Position numbers and translations under genes: made by a program. Shown in pieces: positions 35,601 through 44,927 of a stretch of DNA of 64,000 nt. Position 1 is the stretch's first letter. Each line of letters begins with the position of its first letter. Source of the stretch: Styela clava (taxonomy: Eukaryota > Chordata > Ascidiacea > Stolidobranchia > Styelidae); assembly GCF_964204865.1 (NCBI RefSeq), contig NC_135261.1, forward strand, positions 9,982,001 through 10,046,000, given 5' to 3'. The notes beneath the pieces were generated by a model. The model was not told the origin of the DNA. It saw only the letters and a list, made by a program, of their open reading frames with translations, and made no database searches.

Positions 35601-37665
35601 CGGTATATAGAGCTGCATGATGAAGTCTACAATGCTCCCCAGGCCCCACATATGGACAAATTCGAAGGGTGATTTAAACTGGACTAAAGTGTTTGGTTTG
35701 CAAAATTGATAAATGATATGTTTGGTTAGCTAGTCAGGTTTTGAATAGAGATGCACTTTTCGACGAATACTGATAAAGAGATTTTATCTGAGCATGGTCC
35801 AAATGCAATTTGGCTTACTTTGCGGTTGAATTTAAGTGGACAGAGATGTTTAACGTTTTTTCTAACAGAAATATTAGCATTTCGAATTTGCAGAAACTCG
35901 TTCATTTTGTTTGCCGGAACATCGGCATCTGTTGAACAGATTTTTTCTCCATTGTTAAAATTTTCTGGTCTGGAAGCAGGTTCAGAATGCCAGAAGAAAA
36001 TATAAAAGCACTCGTAACCTGCAAATTTAATGGTGATGTCTCTTGTTATCAGTTTTATGACAAAATCAAAACAAGAATTTTTGAGAAGGGTTCCATCTGC
36101 AAACAAATACTTTTGGTCTAAACTAAATAAATAATACAAAATATTTTTTTGTGATTTCTCTAATTCAATGATCAGTATAGAGATTTACAGCCGTATATAC
36201 CCGCAATGGCATGGTAGACGTTTCAATATTACAAAGACTGGCAATCAACCGAATGTTTGCCAAATCGCACCGTCCCGGTTTTTTGTTTCAGATTTATGGT
36301 AAGCCTATACAAAAGTGAAGTAGGAAAAACAACATCATTATGACATATTGTATGAGTAAATATATTCTCGACGCAATTTTTCGATGGAAGATTCATTCCC
36401 CAATGGCAGTATGTGTGGCCCAGAGTAAGATTTAAAACATATTATAGCCTACAAGTATAAAGTGATTTGTCCAATTGTAACATTGTAAAAATCAATGTGA
36501 TCTGTCATCTATTTATGGCTTTAAAATGAACAGTCACGTTCTGATTACGTCGTAAATCCGTGTTAGATTTTTGTATCTTGCTATCCAAAATTTCTGGTAC
36601 TTTACCACCCCAATTCACTCCTATTGCATCCAGTTACCAAACTCATTTGAGTCATGTCTGCTACTTCATTGCGTGGACATTTTGGAAAAGCAATAAAACA
36701 TATATATATATACATATGCCCCAAAATAATTCAATCTTTTTTTCACTAAATTGCAGGTGAATGGATTCGTTATCATGTGCTATCCGCAAAAGACGTTTCC
36801 GTAGCAATTAACGTCTGTATTGGAACACTGGGCGGGGCTGTGTTTCTTTCTTTCCTATCTACTGTCATCCTGGTTGTTAGCACTCGCAAGAACCTTTTGA
36901 GTGGGAATTTATTAGCGTTAACTGCATCCGCTTTCTCGGGTTAGTTTTGTCGTTAGTTTAGTTTTTTTTTACTATATTTTTCCCAGGAAAACATTGCATG
37001 CACCCGACCCTGCATTTGTTTGAAGGTCGGGAGAGTCACTCAGAATACTGACTGCGTGGTTTTAAATAGTTGTGAATGCCGGAACATTTGTGTGTGTTTC
37101 AAACTAGAGTGCACAATTGAGACGAGGAACCATATATACCTGATTTTTAGGACAGTTATTAAAATTAGCACAAAAACGCTAACCAATTTTTTTCACTGCA
37201 TTTTAACTGGTAATTAAATTCGTAATGACATGATTTAATGCAATTATGGAGTATTTTAGTCATATATAATTATCGCTGCATACAGTTTTGGACGTAATTC
37301 AGTGTGGAAAAGATTGAAAACCTGGATGGTTATCGATTTTTTAAAAATGAGTAAAAATCACAGAAAAGTGTGCTTTTAAAGAAATTCTGATCTCGCGTAT
37401 TTTACCTAACCCTAATATATTTCATTTTACTATCTGCTCAGCGAAATCTTGTAAACGAGAGTGAATGAAACTATTTTTTTTATATTTAGTACTCTTTGTT
37501 GTCGCTGGAATCATTATCTTTGCAACGATGTTGGTTGAAGATTCTGGAAAAATTAAAAAGTTATACCTTACTAAAGCAATTGCGTTCGGATATAGCTTCA
37601 TTTTGGCATGTATTGGTGGAGCTTTAAATCTCGTTTCTACTCTATTATGTGCATTTGCAGCTTGA
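20698..37665 (+). CDS. Claudin-like four-pass membrane protein (3 exons)
   Basis: The exons are 20698-20872, 36757-36939 and 37490-37665; both introns are phase 1 and the product is about 177 aa. Four hydrophobic segments are visible, at about residues 5-27, 75-97, 115-135 and 150-174. The first extracellular loop has the claudin/PMP22 pattern: W in TPNWAY, then GLFQIC and a second Cys nine residues on (CGVNSATGGC), with GLF in place of the usual GLW. Family members form paracellular junctions or act as membrane adaptors; which applies here is unknown. Intron 1 is 15.9 kb, almost all of it nested transposons, while intron 2 is about 550 bp. An AATAAA signal starts 14 bp after the stop. All frames are open, so the gene is probably functional if the long intron is spliced. 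Confidence 0.8.
21478..21720 (+). pseudogene. hAT transposase N-terminal remnant (BED zinc finger)
   Basis: One frame reads GDFPYFAQTEGGKVHCTHCR. After a frameshift a second frame reads GRSDVNDHIQSRKHKTLR. Together these give the C-x2-C and H-x(4-5)-H pattern of a BED-type finger at the start of many hAT transposases. The frameshift and following stops show it is dead. The matching C-terminal remnant lies on the far side of the BEL/Pao insertion. Confidence 0.7.
22007..23078 (-). repeat. BEL/Pao 3' LTR
   Basis: This 1,072-bp LTR begins (minus strand) TGTTAGCGAG and ends CGCAACA. Its sister, with the inserted foldback and one TSD removed, is also 1,072 bp (719 + 353), which confirms the boundaries. 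The 62-aa open frame inside each LTR is not a recognised protein. Confidence 0.92.
23079..23092 (-). other. Polypurine tract of the BEL/Pao element
   Basis: Immediately upstream of the 3' LTR the minus strand reads TTGGGGCGGGGAA, a G/A-rich run in the expected place for the plus-strand primer of an LTR retrotransposon. Confidence 0.6.
23176..26703 (-). CDS. BEL/Pao pol region (RT, RNase H-like, integrase)
   Basis: The frame continues directly from the gag frame after one TGA and stays open to TAA at 23178-23176. The Pao-type reverse transcriptase contains VRLVFDAGARYLN and the catalytic YIDD in SYIDDFLLGADS. An RNase H-like region follows (FWSDSTATIQSI). The integrase has an H-H-C-C zinc domain (HKSSHHC, NCIFCKKR) and a D-D-E core visible as GVDNFGP, IICDNGSNF and HFGGFYERL. 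The end is a DUF5641-like domain (WLTGRIMEVIPDKFG). All catalytic residues seen are intact. Translation would need readthrough or frameshifting past the TGA, or the copy is recently dead. Confidence 0.9.
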   Translation of the reverse strand, partial: SILGKKKKNERRGTTNEPVAKRSILGWSLVGPAFNKASRNESFHVQVNLAEVKREDLQQQIREMWETDFKDISLTPTPTLSREDKYALQLMEDNIKMVDGHYQSSLPWKPGCPEFPNNRDAVMRRTNNLGKRLLRNDVLRDKYCSTMAEFIKKGLARKIPAAEFEAPIGKAWYLPHQPVTSEQKPGKVRLVFDAGARYLNTSLNDQLLQGPDMANGLLSVLLRFRMYKYGITADIEAMFLQARVTPRDVDALRFLFWPDGDLTKTPVDHQMLVHCFGNTSSPFCANYCLRRTAEDFGKDFPSDISDNIKDNSYIDDFLLGADSISEGKRIVKQTSELTECGGFHLNKWRSNSEEIISCVPEKDRAQIQANVNLDPNRVERVLGVVWFVVEDCFGFNTKLKPKPDTKRGVLAILSSVFDPMGIVSPVILQARLIFQELCRQQLGWDETIGENEQIAWESWTKAIPELSEVKLPRYIKPNSFGVIVSQELHHFGDASQVAYGSVSYLRLSDENGQIHCSFLLGKSRLCPIKTICSLPRLEITAAALCVRVDMFLRRQLKFEKNVKSIFWSDSTATIQSIYNSSKRFPTFIANRLAKIEEGSEPHQWRYVPSELNPADYASRGMTAKKLIAKKSWLQGPEFLYQNEENWPQMPVKLPHLPLEFIQKKPMNVLINLVTENEPLDKFINYYSSWYKLKKATAWIIRFKIYLQAKPTVQKGELQTEELRRSENELIKYLQNCELNKVIAKLQNSDVQGKSVLRNLKIAPSMQKLNPVLINGILRVGGRLQNAPIEFDLKHPIILPSNHHITQLIVREYHKSSHHCGASHTWNLLRQKFWIINGAVVVKRNIRNCIFCKKRNASMGKQFMADLPKERVTPDQPPFTCVGVDNFGPLLVKQGRSSVKRWGLIITCATTRAVHLEIVHSMDVNSFINGLRRFIARRGKMSTIICDNGSNFTAGNKVLKKEIQIWNSSKMGEFCRQSDIIFKFNPPTASHFGGFYERLIRSARKILTALLHDQLVTDEALSTIFCEVESQLNSRPLTPISMDPLDEEPLSPNHLLLLKHKANLPPGIFDKKDCYARRRWRQIQYLADQFWIRWSREVLVNLQARHKWLKKEDNFKVNDLVLLVDNTIPRGKWLTGRIMEVIPDKFGAVRQVTVKTSHGFLRRPIAKLCMIQRADE
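26704..29124 (-). CDS. BEL/Pao gag and aspartic protease region
   Basis: The frame opens at ATG (29124-29122, MAAKPVSQ) and runs about 806 aa to a TGA. The N-terminal third is coiled and charged (QAERNTEEINQQAEEMNQR). Next comes the Pao-type gag domain (DUF1759-like; around LPKPELLSFHGSHEEYTRF). Then come CCHC-like knuckles (CVICSKDHFLIHC, CRNCLYIGHMARQC). Last is a retropepsin-like region (DUF1758-like) with FLDEGS where D-S/T-G-S is usual. In this superfamily gag and pol are normally one frame, so the stop is unexpected. It encodes the particle shell and protease needed for retrotransposition within the cell. Confidence 0.9.
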   Translation of the reverse strand: MAAKPVSQEELERLLADLNGQYRSAEELMLNPRNKEILHSQVKEIDAMFVEYSKAYEVHVAELPVDEEAQRVAKESFQRGSYGYEEFKAHVEEWLSRQESTQIVENPPSKPQSIASRKSSNMSRPRSARTASSYKSTSSSYKRTEAIAVRELAKLKMKQLSELEQAERNTEEINQQAEEMNQRAEEKKRKAQEIKSASEREIRRLQAIHEYQAACVEAEVWERSSNRNERVQFQEIDSGPPIAQLVECEAARAEVNTPQVGQTNCIVPPREPQVRLSLDPVQEVVAEVMNPVNQEFRTRQGGMRQANLVSPVEVPNMPSQDVGSILATMTSTMRDMVDLPKPELLSFHGSHEEYTRFMNSFRINIENKISDDNLRLTYLQQFCKGKARELIRQCSVYPPTEGLTLAKRLLREAYGRPLLIARTYMEELVHGPMLKPDDRDSLLDLSHKMEECYLTLSHWKQYSDLNNFDNIAQLSCRLPLKYHNKWEEEAADYENRNIELKFEHLLKFVKKAAITAQSSMGKAMRAHKEREKAKHPQKKRIYANSTSTSGDGKPEQSTEKKGTFVRNRYRCVICSKDHFLIHCPEFERKSASEREATIREFHICRNCLYIGHMARQCRKNPACTERGCGGRHHRMLHRNVADTKRKEQSTSSATQTATSGSTLTNYTRNSAGVYLNIVPVKVSSPQGREIEVYCFLDEGSTSCLCDKRLMELLEMDGEPMSYSITTVNTPNPQKQDGFALDLTVKPLKGEGCVTLHRVLTVDEIPTVPNKLPKRIELQRHEYLEGIEFPKLPDERVMLMIGVNVRT
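29979..34651. mobile_element. 4.7-kb foldback transposon, hAT-like, inside the LTR
   Basis: The ends are long perfect inverted repeats (GGGTCTCCCTAAAACCAGGC and its complement), flanked by 8-bp TSDs ATTTATCA at 29971-29978 and 34652-34659. The uninterrupted sister LTR at 22007-23078 is the empty site. Each arm is about 1.2-1.4 kb. It holds about three diverged units of roughly 420 bp, each starting with copies of CAGGCACTTGTGAAATTTC (at about 30227, 30649 and 31068 in the left arm). The central 2 kb (about 31,330-33,400) is not inverted and has no recognisable transposase. The TSD length suggests mobilisation by a hAT enzyme. Confidence 0.88.
31768..31886. mobile_element. Small MITE inside the foldback element
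   Basis: The ends GGCGCTCCCGTAGTA and TACTACGGGAGCACC are inverted. The inside carries CAAGATGGCGCACAACC, shared with the hairpin MITE at 19,757-19,850. It lies in the unique centre of the foldback. No clean TSD was found. Confidence 0.6.
35420..35464 (-). mobile_element. Solo hAT-like end
   Basis: Read on the minus strand, this begins CAGGGGTCGGCAACCTTTTG, a typical hAT-type end. I could not find a partner end or a TSD, so it may be a fragment or a coincidence inside the larger hAT element. Confidence 0.35.
35751..36005 (+). pseudogene. hAT transposase C-terminal dimerisation remnant
   Basis: The frame contains NSFILFAGTSASVEQIFSPL, which matches the hAT C-terminal dimerisation signature (hydrophobic run, S-A-x-V-E-x-x-F-S). 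It sits near the right end of the 21155-36307 element in the same orientation as the BED remnant. The coding sequence left outside the BEL insertion is far too short for a full transposase, so the element is non-autonomous. Confidence 0.7.
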
Positions 37666-37678
37666 AAACATCAGAGGA

Positions 37679-37684
37679 AATAAA
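37679..37684 (+). promoter_or_regulatory. Polyadenylation signal of the claudin-like gene
   Basis: AATAAA lies 14 bp past the stop codon of the claudin-like gene, which implies a very short 3' UTR. Confidence 0.5.
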
Positions 37685-38000
37685 TTTGAATTGACATTTT
37701 TATAGTTTATTGTGACCACGTTTTTTCATTATTCTTATTAACAATGTGTAAAGCTACAAATAACAATGTGTGACAAGCAATGACTTCTAATTAAGCCATT
37801 ATTTTACCGCATTTAATTATTGGACACTTTAATATATATATTTCAAAACTTTCTGTGGGATTTATGTAATTCGCTTTTCATTTCGAAATTTTTTGTGATG
37901 ACCTCTTCAAAATTATTTGTAGCGGATTTTCGACATCTCTCGTGCTACACAAACGCAGAACGTTTTTGACGTTACCGGTACTACAAAAAGTGAGGTAGCC

Positions 38001-38185
38001 GGTTCCCGTACATTTGAACCCCGTACATTTGAACCCATGACAATTATATCTGCGTACAATTGCACCTATGAAAATTTTTTGGTTTGCGGATATTTGAACC
38101 CATACTAACCCTAACCCATGAGTTTTAGCACCCGCATATAGATTGAACTCGCGGATAAACACATGGGTTCAAATGTACGGTTACC
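38001..38185. mobile_element. Mutator-like MITE, second copy
   Basis: The ends are GGTTCCCGTACATTTGAACCC and the complement of GGGTTCAAATGTACGGTTACC. The flanks GAGGTAGCC and AAGGTAGGC agree at 7 of 9 positions, so they may be an aged 9-bp TSD. It is the reversed relative of the copy at 10233-10435. Confidence 0.65.
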
Positions 38186-38194
38186 AAGGTAGGC

Positions 38195-38900
38195 TACTGC
38201 TTTGCTGTGGTCTCCGTGTCCAGTATATATTTGAGCATCGTTGTGAACAATATGCGTGTTACGTATTTCTAAATATTTGAACCTCTTTTATAGTCTGTGA
38301 ATGTGATATTAAACACTTTCTCTTGTTTTTCTTGATTTTCTTCTTGTTCTGAAAAGTATAATGTAATGTCAATGCGACTGAAATAATATGCATTAAATTC
38401 GTGGATAACATGCAAAAAGTGACCTGATCAATTTTTGCCAGCGAGGTTACGCAAAGTAAATTGTTAGAATTGCAGATTAGGGTTATGGCCTACTAAAAAA
38501 AAATAAATGCTTTTTCAAACAAAAAAGGTGGAAACCGAATTTTGTGATGAGGTACTATATGCTCAATGACCCGTCAATTATTGTATTGTTGTTCGTTTTG
38601 GTGATATTTTTGCCTAGCGTTTGACGCCACGGCTTCAAAAAAAGCTCTGTAAAAACATGTCTGCAAAGTAATTAACGAAGTCGGGCTTGCAGTGAAACTT
38701 AGATTATGTCTGACTTATCAGTCATGACTTGGAACTGTTCTGAACTGTCATGACTTGGAACTGTATGTGTAAATATACAATTGCAATACATGTATTCGGA
38801 ACCAGGAGTATTTCTTCATAAGATCAGATCATAGAGCAACAGAAATAGCCAGAAACAACAGCAAATACAGAAATTACAGCAAATACACATTTGTTCCCTA
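38195..38900. other. Intergenic region upstream of the SDR cluster
   Basis: AT-rich sequence without a supported gene. A short direct repeat (TCATGACTTGGAACTGT) occurs twice near 38,722-38,765. Confidence 0.4.
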
Positions 38901-38901
38901 A

Positions 38902-39031
38902 AGTTCTGATGAAACGTTTTGGAACGGCTGATGATTGCGCTGGCCTGGCGGCTTATTGAGCTTCAGATGATGCTAGTTACGTCACAGGGGAGGATTTTTG
39001 TAATTTCTGGTGGGTTGTATAGCAAACCATA
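38902..39031 (+). pseudogene. SDR exon-2 tail fragment 1
   Basis: The sequence matches the end of DHRS4-like exon 2 (LMKRFGTADDCAGLAAY, then [11 protein letters not shown]). It contains an in-frame TGA after AAY and a frameshift in the last codons. It is followed by the same 3' flank (GATCGGGACCAAACAG) as the other SDR copies, so it is the remnant of an upstream cluster member. Confidence 0.8.
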
Positions 39032-39483
39032 AGAGTCATGGACTAAAACTTGTTCAGTAAAATGATCGGGACCAAACAGCAACTCGTATTGGAATTAAAC
39101 AGAAAAAAATATTTATTCTTGTTACGACTTGTATACTATTGCAATTTTATTCTAGTTCTTTAAACCATTGCTCATTTTACCTTTTTTTCAATTTTTTTTT
39201 TCGAATACATTAGTCAAAAACTTCGTCAAATAATGAAATTCATTGTATTATCAAGCGAGCGCTATTATTCACGAATAGTTAGCTGTACATAGTATTGTAC
39301 ACCAGCCACAACTGAATCGGAGAAGAAAGCGAGATCAACGCGAGGACTTGCAAAAGTAGTACAGCTGTGTGATTCTTCAACGATACTCACAATTAACTGA
39401 ATAGTTATAGTCCAGAGTATAGGAAATTTATAGCTCTGGCTCTTTTTTCACATAGGCCACATAAGATTAGCTGTAAATTCCGA

Positions 39484-41426
39484 ATGTATCGCCTTTCACG
39501 TCTCTCAAAATATGGGCGGGTGGCGTCCCCGCGTTTTATGTCATCGGCCGGAAATCTTGGTGGCAGAGTGGCAATTATTACTGCAGGAACAGATGGTATA
39601 GGACTTGCAATTGCCAAACGATTGGGACAGAATGGAGCTCGTGTCGTTGTTAGTAGCCGAAAGCAGAAAAATATTGATCGTGCAGTTGATGAATTGAAAT
39701 CAATTGGAATAAAGGTGAATAAATTTTATTTATTTGATTTAATGTATAGGCAAACAATATTGAAATTTGAACGTTCGGTTTACGAATATTGCAAGGTTCT
39801 TGATTAAAAGTGTTTAGAGGTAAGAAAGAGTATTTTGATCTCCATGTCTTTGTTAGACACTTTGACGAGACAATGTCTTTTTTACCAGCTTCCAGTTTCC
39901 TATTGTAGCGAATGTGCATTGTGTAACTATGGATTATAATGTATTTAACCCTTTCATATTAATAGCATGTAACATTTCACAAAATATGACACATTATGTT
40001 TCGCAACAGTGATAATGCATTCGTTTTATGTATTGCCTTTCTCGTATCGACCAATTTAATACAGCGGGAATCGAGCTTTTGAAGTCTTTACTCCTAAGAC
40101 TTGCATCTCTTCTCCCTATACTATCACTGTAGAACACGATCGGAGTAGAATACGATACTTTCTACGCGATAATCAATCAGTGAATATTGAAAAACTTATA
40201 TACTAATTACCAATTCATAAAAATGTCATAATCACCGAGATAAATTATATTAAAACTGGTTAGTCATTGAGAAATGGCTCGGCGTCATTCAACGCAATTA
40301 TGTCGAGTAAAAACACGTTACGACGGTTTATTTCTAATAGAGACAGAATTAAATATTTCAATCCGATTAATATTATTAATTTTAAAAACAACATTTAAAT
40401 CTTACTAAAATAACAAAATTATTCCCGAAAGTGTAATAAATATCCGACCTTATATAAAAGTTTATATCAATTTCCTTTATCTTCATTCTAGAATTTCGAT
40501 CTCGATTTTCGTCCAGCCACGAAAGCTATTCAAGATTGTACTAAGATCCTATTGACTATGATTCACTCATGAACGAATATGACATGCTAATTCTCAAATG
40601 TCCATTCATTATTATACTATTGTGTATGGTATCTTATCATTATGTTCTTGTTGCTGAGAGTGGGAGGAACATGTTGAATTTTAATGAGAAGTAAATATTT
40701 TCTGGCACTGCATGAATTGCTCACCTGCTATCTGACTGTATGATCTTATTGTGAACATTATACCCACGTATCACGATTTACTACTCAACCAAATTAAAAT
40801 TAAGCACTCTTAGATACTCAACTTTTATTTAGGTTTTAGGAATACCATGCGACGTTGCTGATTCTGAGCAAAGACAAAATTTGATCAAAAAGACAATGAA
40901 AGACTTTGGTTCCATAAATATTCTTGTTCAGAATGCTGGAGTCAATCCCCATCTTCTTAACATTATGGAAACTCCAGGAAGCGTTCTTGACAAAACATAC
41001 GGCCTTCATATCAAAGCTAACTTTCAGATCGTACAAGAAATATTTCCTCATATGACCAAAAGTGAGCACCAAGGTTCTATTATATTAACGTCAAGCATTA
41101 TTGGTTATACATCTCAACTTATACCAGGAGCTTATGCAATCACCAAAGCATCGATCAGTGCCATGGTTCGTGCCTTTACGCCAGAACTAATGAATCGAAA
41201 CATACGAATAAATTGTGTCTCCTTTGGAGGAATTGATACTTCGTTTTTTCAAAAAGTTCAACAGAACCAGCCTTTTCGTGATAGTCTATTGAGTTACGTT
41301 CCGATGAAACGTTTTGGAACTGTTGATGAATGCGCCGGCTTTGCGGCTTATTTAGCTTCAGACGATGCTAGTTACGTCACAGGGGAGAATTTCGTAATTG
41401 CTGGAGGGTTGTATAGCAGACCGTGA
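39484..41426 (+). CDS. DHRS4-like short-chain dehydrogenase/reductase, copy A (intact)
   Basis: The exons are 39484-39714 and 40833-41426, with a phase-0 intron of 1,118 bp, giving 274 aa (close to the usual length of about 278). An Arg-rich start (MYRLSRLSKYGRVASPRFMS) looks like a mitochondrial presequence. The cofactor motif is TAGTDGIG, followed by [11 protein letters not shown], the NADP-type basic stretch. Then come QNAGVNP, Ser in LTSSIIG, YAITK (the YxxxK pair), RNIRINC and ASYVTGENF. The active-site Asn expected at DINVKA is His (GLHIKAN). The end is SRP rather than the peroxisomal SRL-type signal of vertebrate DHRS4. DHRS4 reduces carbonyls and retinal with NADPH; whether the His variant keeps this activity is unknown. 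Confidence 0.9.
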
Positions 41427-42344
41427 GAGCCAATGAATGAGCAAAAAATTCTATTATAACAAACTTCAATGCATTATCATGCGATGTTATTCAAGACTAT
41501 TTAGTTGCAAATAGAATTCGACGTTACTCATCCTTGAAAAGTGGGGGTAGTTGGAACGCTATCCAGCGTCGTCGTGGAACTGTGAATCTAAATATACTGA
41601 GACTGGTCACGAGGCTCTTATATCGTGATCGATTACGTCTGTTAGACAAATCTGTTCATCATGCAACTGAGCCACGGACTAACGCTGTATAAAAGGGTAA
41701 TCTTACTAATGGATCATGACTTCATAATCATTGATTTATCACACTTCTAATATACGTATTCAATATCATACCATCAATCAGTCTGTTAGTGTGATATAAA
41801 ACAAATAAATTTGTTTATTTTGGGACTCATAACGTCTTACTTCTACAATATGTTGATAACTTATGTGAATGACATTTTTTAATTTGTTTAAGATGCATGT
41901 CCTTTATTTGCGCTTATGTCGAGATTGTACTTTCGAACTCAGGGATTTAACAACTTGTTATTTTCGTGTTTTGATATTTAATACGTTACACAATATAAAA
42001 ACATATGTCAATTGCATCGGAATGAATTTAATTGAACCCGGTGACGCGGTGGCGGTGACCAATAAAAAAAAAGTAATTAGATAGTTCTTCATCAGGTTTT
42101 ATACCTGGGTAAATCATTTGGAACCAATAACGCAACTTTACTCTTAATCCCTGGATCATTGAAAATAAATGCCGATCTTTCATATATGACTAGGTGGAAT
42201 GATATACGTAGCAACGAAATAAACGAAAAAAAATTGAGTTCAAATATATTATTGTTTTATATGCATATACTCATTTTCACTATTTGGTGATAAATATATT
42301 TTTCTTTTCTAAAGTAAACTAAACTTGTCTGGCATAGCCAGAAC
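41427..42344. repeat. SDR 3' spacer, diverged copy
   Basis: From about 41,480 the sequence follows the spacers that come after the SDR fragments at 52,515 and 62,465 (shared landmarks TTGCAAATAGAATTCGACGT, GGAACGCTATCCAG and TTGATTACG). No gene is supported. It shows that copy A belongs to the same duplicated unit, in an older and more diverged form. Confidence 0.6.
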
Positions 42345-42520
42345 GATTTGATTTAAAACATACAAATAAATTGTCTGTCATTCGGAAGAATTGATACTTC
42401 GTTTCTGAAATCTTTCGAGTTTGATTCCGATGAAACTTTTTGGAACGGATGATGAATGCGTCGGTCTCGAGGCTTATCTGGCTTCAGACGATGCCAGCTC
42501 GTCACATATTAGACCGTAAG
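42345..42520 (+). pseudogene. SDR exon-2 tail fragment 2
   Basis: Decayed match to the end of exon 2: ATACAAATAAATTGTCTGTC corresponds to the RINCLS coding stretch, followed by LIPMKLFGTDDEC and a tail with deletions around ASDDASS. The last codons (AGACCGTAA) survive. Internal deletions make it non-functional. The usual SDR 3' flank follows. Confidence 0.75.
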
Positions 42521-42994
42521 AGCCATGGACCAAAACTTGTTCAGTAACATAATCGGGACCAAACAGCAACTCGTATTGGAATCAGTATAAAATATATAGT
42601 TATTCTTGATACAACTTGTATCCAATTGCAATTTTTTCTAGTTCTTGAACCCATTGCTCATCTTCATTTTTTTTTGTCGAATAGATTAGCCGAAAACTTT
42701 GTCAAAATTCATTGTACTATCTAGCGCTATTGTTCATGAATAGTTAGCTGTACATAGTATTGTACGTCAGTCACAATTGAAGCAGAGAAGAATATTGGCA
42801 AATTATCTTGCATCGTCGTCGGCCATTATTTGGGCAGTTTTAAAAGTAAATACCCAAATAAATTATAACTTATTTTAGTATATATTGATTTATTTGCAAA
42901 TAATCTCGGTCGTTTAGTTACGAAACGCCAGTTTTACCTTGCGTAAGCTTCTCGCAATTTACTACGAATTTTCTTTGGCGCAGCATTCATATTA

Positions 42995-44310
42995 TAACGG
43001 CTGCAGTACCATACAATAATAATGTGCGCGTCCTGATCTATTGGAATAGATGTTTGTATAAGCACTTCATTTTTGTCGACGCGGTTCTATCTAATCGATT
43101 TTTTCAAAATCCGAAACGATTGTCCAAAAGATGTTGATTTTTGTATAAGTTAGTATGAGAAACAGTCAAAAGATTGTCGAAATAGCAGTCAAATCGAAAT
43201 CCGGTGAAATACAGTGCTTTCAAACAAATATTAACTTAACGAAACAAGAAAAATCATGATTATTGAATGTAAATGTAAACTAAGCCTAAATGATGATACT
43301 AACCCAAACGATTGGTGAGATACGAATTTCCAACCGACTCACGACGAAATAGGGAAAATATATACCAGAAAAATTCTTTTGGCAGGAATATTTCAATATC
43401 CCTTGTGTGAAATGGAATAAGTATTTCACAAACTCATATTTATCAACTATTGAAACAAAACATAGATCTTTTCAAATGAATTATTTTTTTATAAAGCTAA
43501 AATTCTGAATGATGTTTTATATGGATTCGGACTAGTGGAAACAAACCTCTGTGAATTTTGTAAATTACATATTGAAACCCTTTTGCATTTATTTTATTAT
43601 TGTCCAATCACCAGTGAATTTTGGTCTGACATAGACGAATGGATTGTCTTTAGGACCGAAAACTTGGATTTTAATCTTGGAATGAAAGAATGTTTTATTG
43701 GCTTCGATGACATTCCTGATATCCAACTCATCAACTGTGTGCAGCTAGCTGCACGTTTCTTTATATATAGATGCCTGATTCAAAAGCGTAAACTAGTTCT
43801 TGATGTTTTTTATAACTTCATTTCTGATATTCGAAACAATGAGAAATACATAGCAATGAAAAATGGTAAAATCCTGATACACAATACAAAATAGCGTTTC
43901 TTTATATAATCATTGATTACTTAGCCAAAACCTGACAACTGTGGTATTTTTTTTTTCTCATTTGTTTATAGTCTTTATGTAATATATATTTAAGTCTGAG
44001 ATTTTCAAAAAAAAAAAATCATGTTTATTCTGTAAGATAATTTGATTAAAAATGTTATGTTCATGTTATGAAAAAATACTCGAGTAATATTACTATTTAT
44101 TTATTTCTATGTTTTTATGTATAAAATCCAAAATTATCTACGGAATGGTTTATGGAATTTATTAATATTGTTTACTGCTAAAGTGTTCTATAATTCATGT
44201 CATATAGAGTGATCTGAAATGATATTGTTATATATTGTTTTTTGATTTTGAACAATATTGTTTATTGCAATATTGTTTTTATTCAATAAAAATTCAATAA
44301 AAAAAGGCTC
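42995..44310 (+). mobile_element. 5'-truncated non-LTR retrotransposon fragment
   Basis: The frame 43535-43894 has a reverse-transcriptase-associated zinc-binding pattern: CEFC, then HIETLLHLFYYC and a W. Upstream, after a one-base frameshift near 43,500, TKHRSFQMNYFFIKL is also typical of this C-terminal region. The copy ends in an AATAAA-rich A tail near 44,310. It interrupts the SDR 3' spacer, which stops matching its siblings near 42,995 and resumes near 44,433. The left edge is approximate, and 44,311-44,430 is unexplained. Confidence 0.7.
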
Positions 44311-44927
44311 ACGCCAAAAGAGATTCGCGACAACGCCGAAGTGGTCAGGGTTCAATGTCCAAGTTACAGTCGCCAGTTCAGTGACATGAGCAAAACACTA
44401 AGAGCGGCCACTGTCTAGCTAAAATCATGACCGCTACACATACGTGATTGCAAGTTTGATATATACAGACTTATTTCTGACTATTTCGTGACGATGATAT
44501 ATCACAACTATACTGAGAACTAAATGGGCGTTCGCAAGGTATGAAACATGTCTTTCATTAAACGAAAATATTGATTAGAGCACAAATGAGATCAACACAA
44601 TGACTTACAAATATAATATATATAGCTGTGTAATTCTCCAACGAATATCAAAATTGAATACTGTAAGTTACTGTATATTTACTCCAGAGTATGAAAATTG
44701 TTTTGGCAGGGTCTAAAGCAAGCTTAAGGTTATGTATGCATGACCACAGATGTTGAAATGTTAAACTCAACATAGAGCGTTGACACATGAAAACTATTTG
44801 CAAATAACGAAACAACAGTCACAGTGTGCAATCTTTATTTGCTTAAAAAAACAGTCAGCAATGAGCGTGTTTCTAATTGTTTGCTTTTATTCCATATAGG
44901 CCACATTGGGTTAGCTGTAAATTCCGA

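Larger units (their letters stand above)
21155..36307 (+). mobile_element. hAT transposon (host of nested insertions)
   Basis: The terminal inverted repeats are a perfect 13 bp (TAGGCTTACCATA at 21155 and its complement ending at 36307). Perfect 8-bp TSDs TACAAAAG lie at 21147-21154 and 36308-36315. The left end continues CGTCCCGGTTTAGCCGGGAC and the right end contains CCGTCCCGG. Without the BEL/Pao insertion the element is about 2.1 kb, with decayed remnants of a plus-strand transposase at both ends. It lies in intron 1 of the claudin-like gene. Confidence 0.88.

Noticed and set aside
35726-36139. 137-aa minus-strand frame
   Set aside because: It is the shadow of the plus-strand hAT dimerisation remnant.
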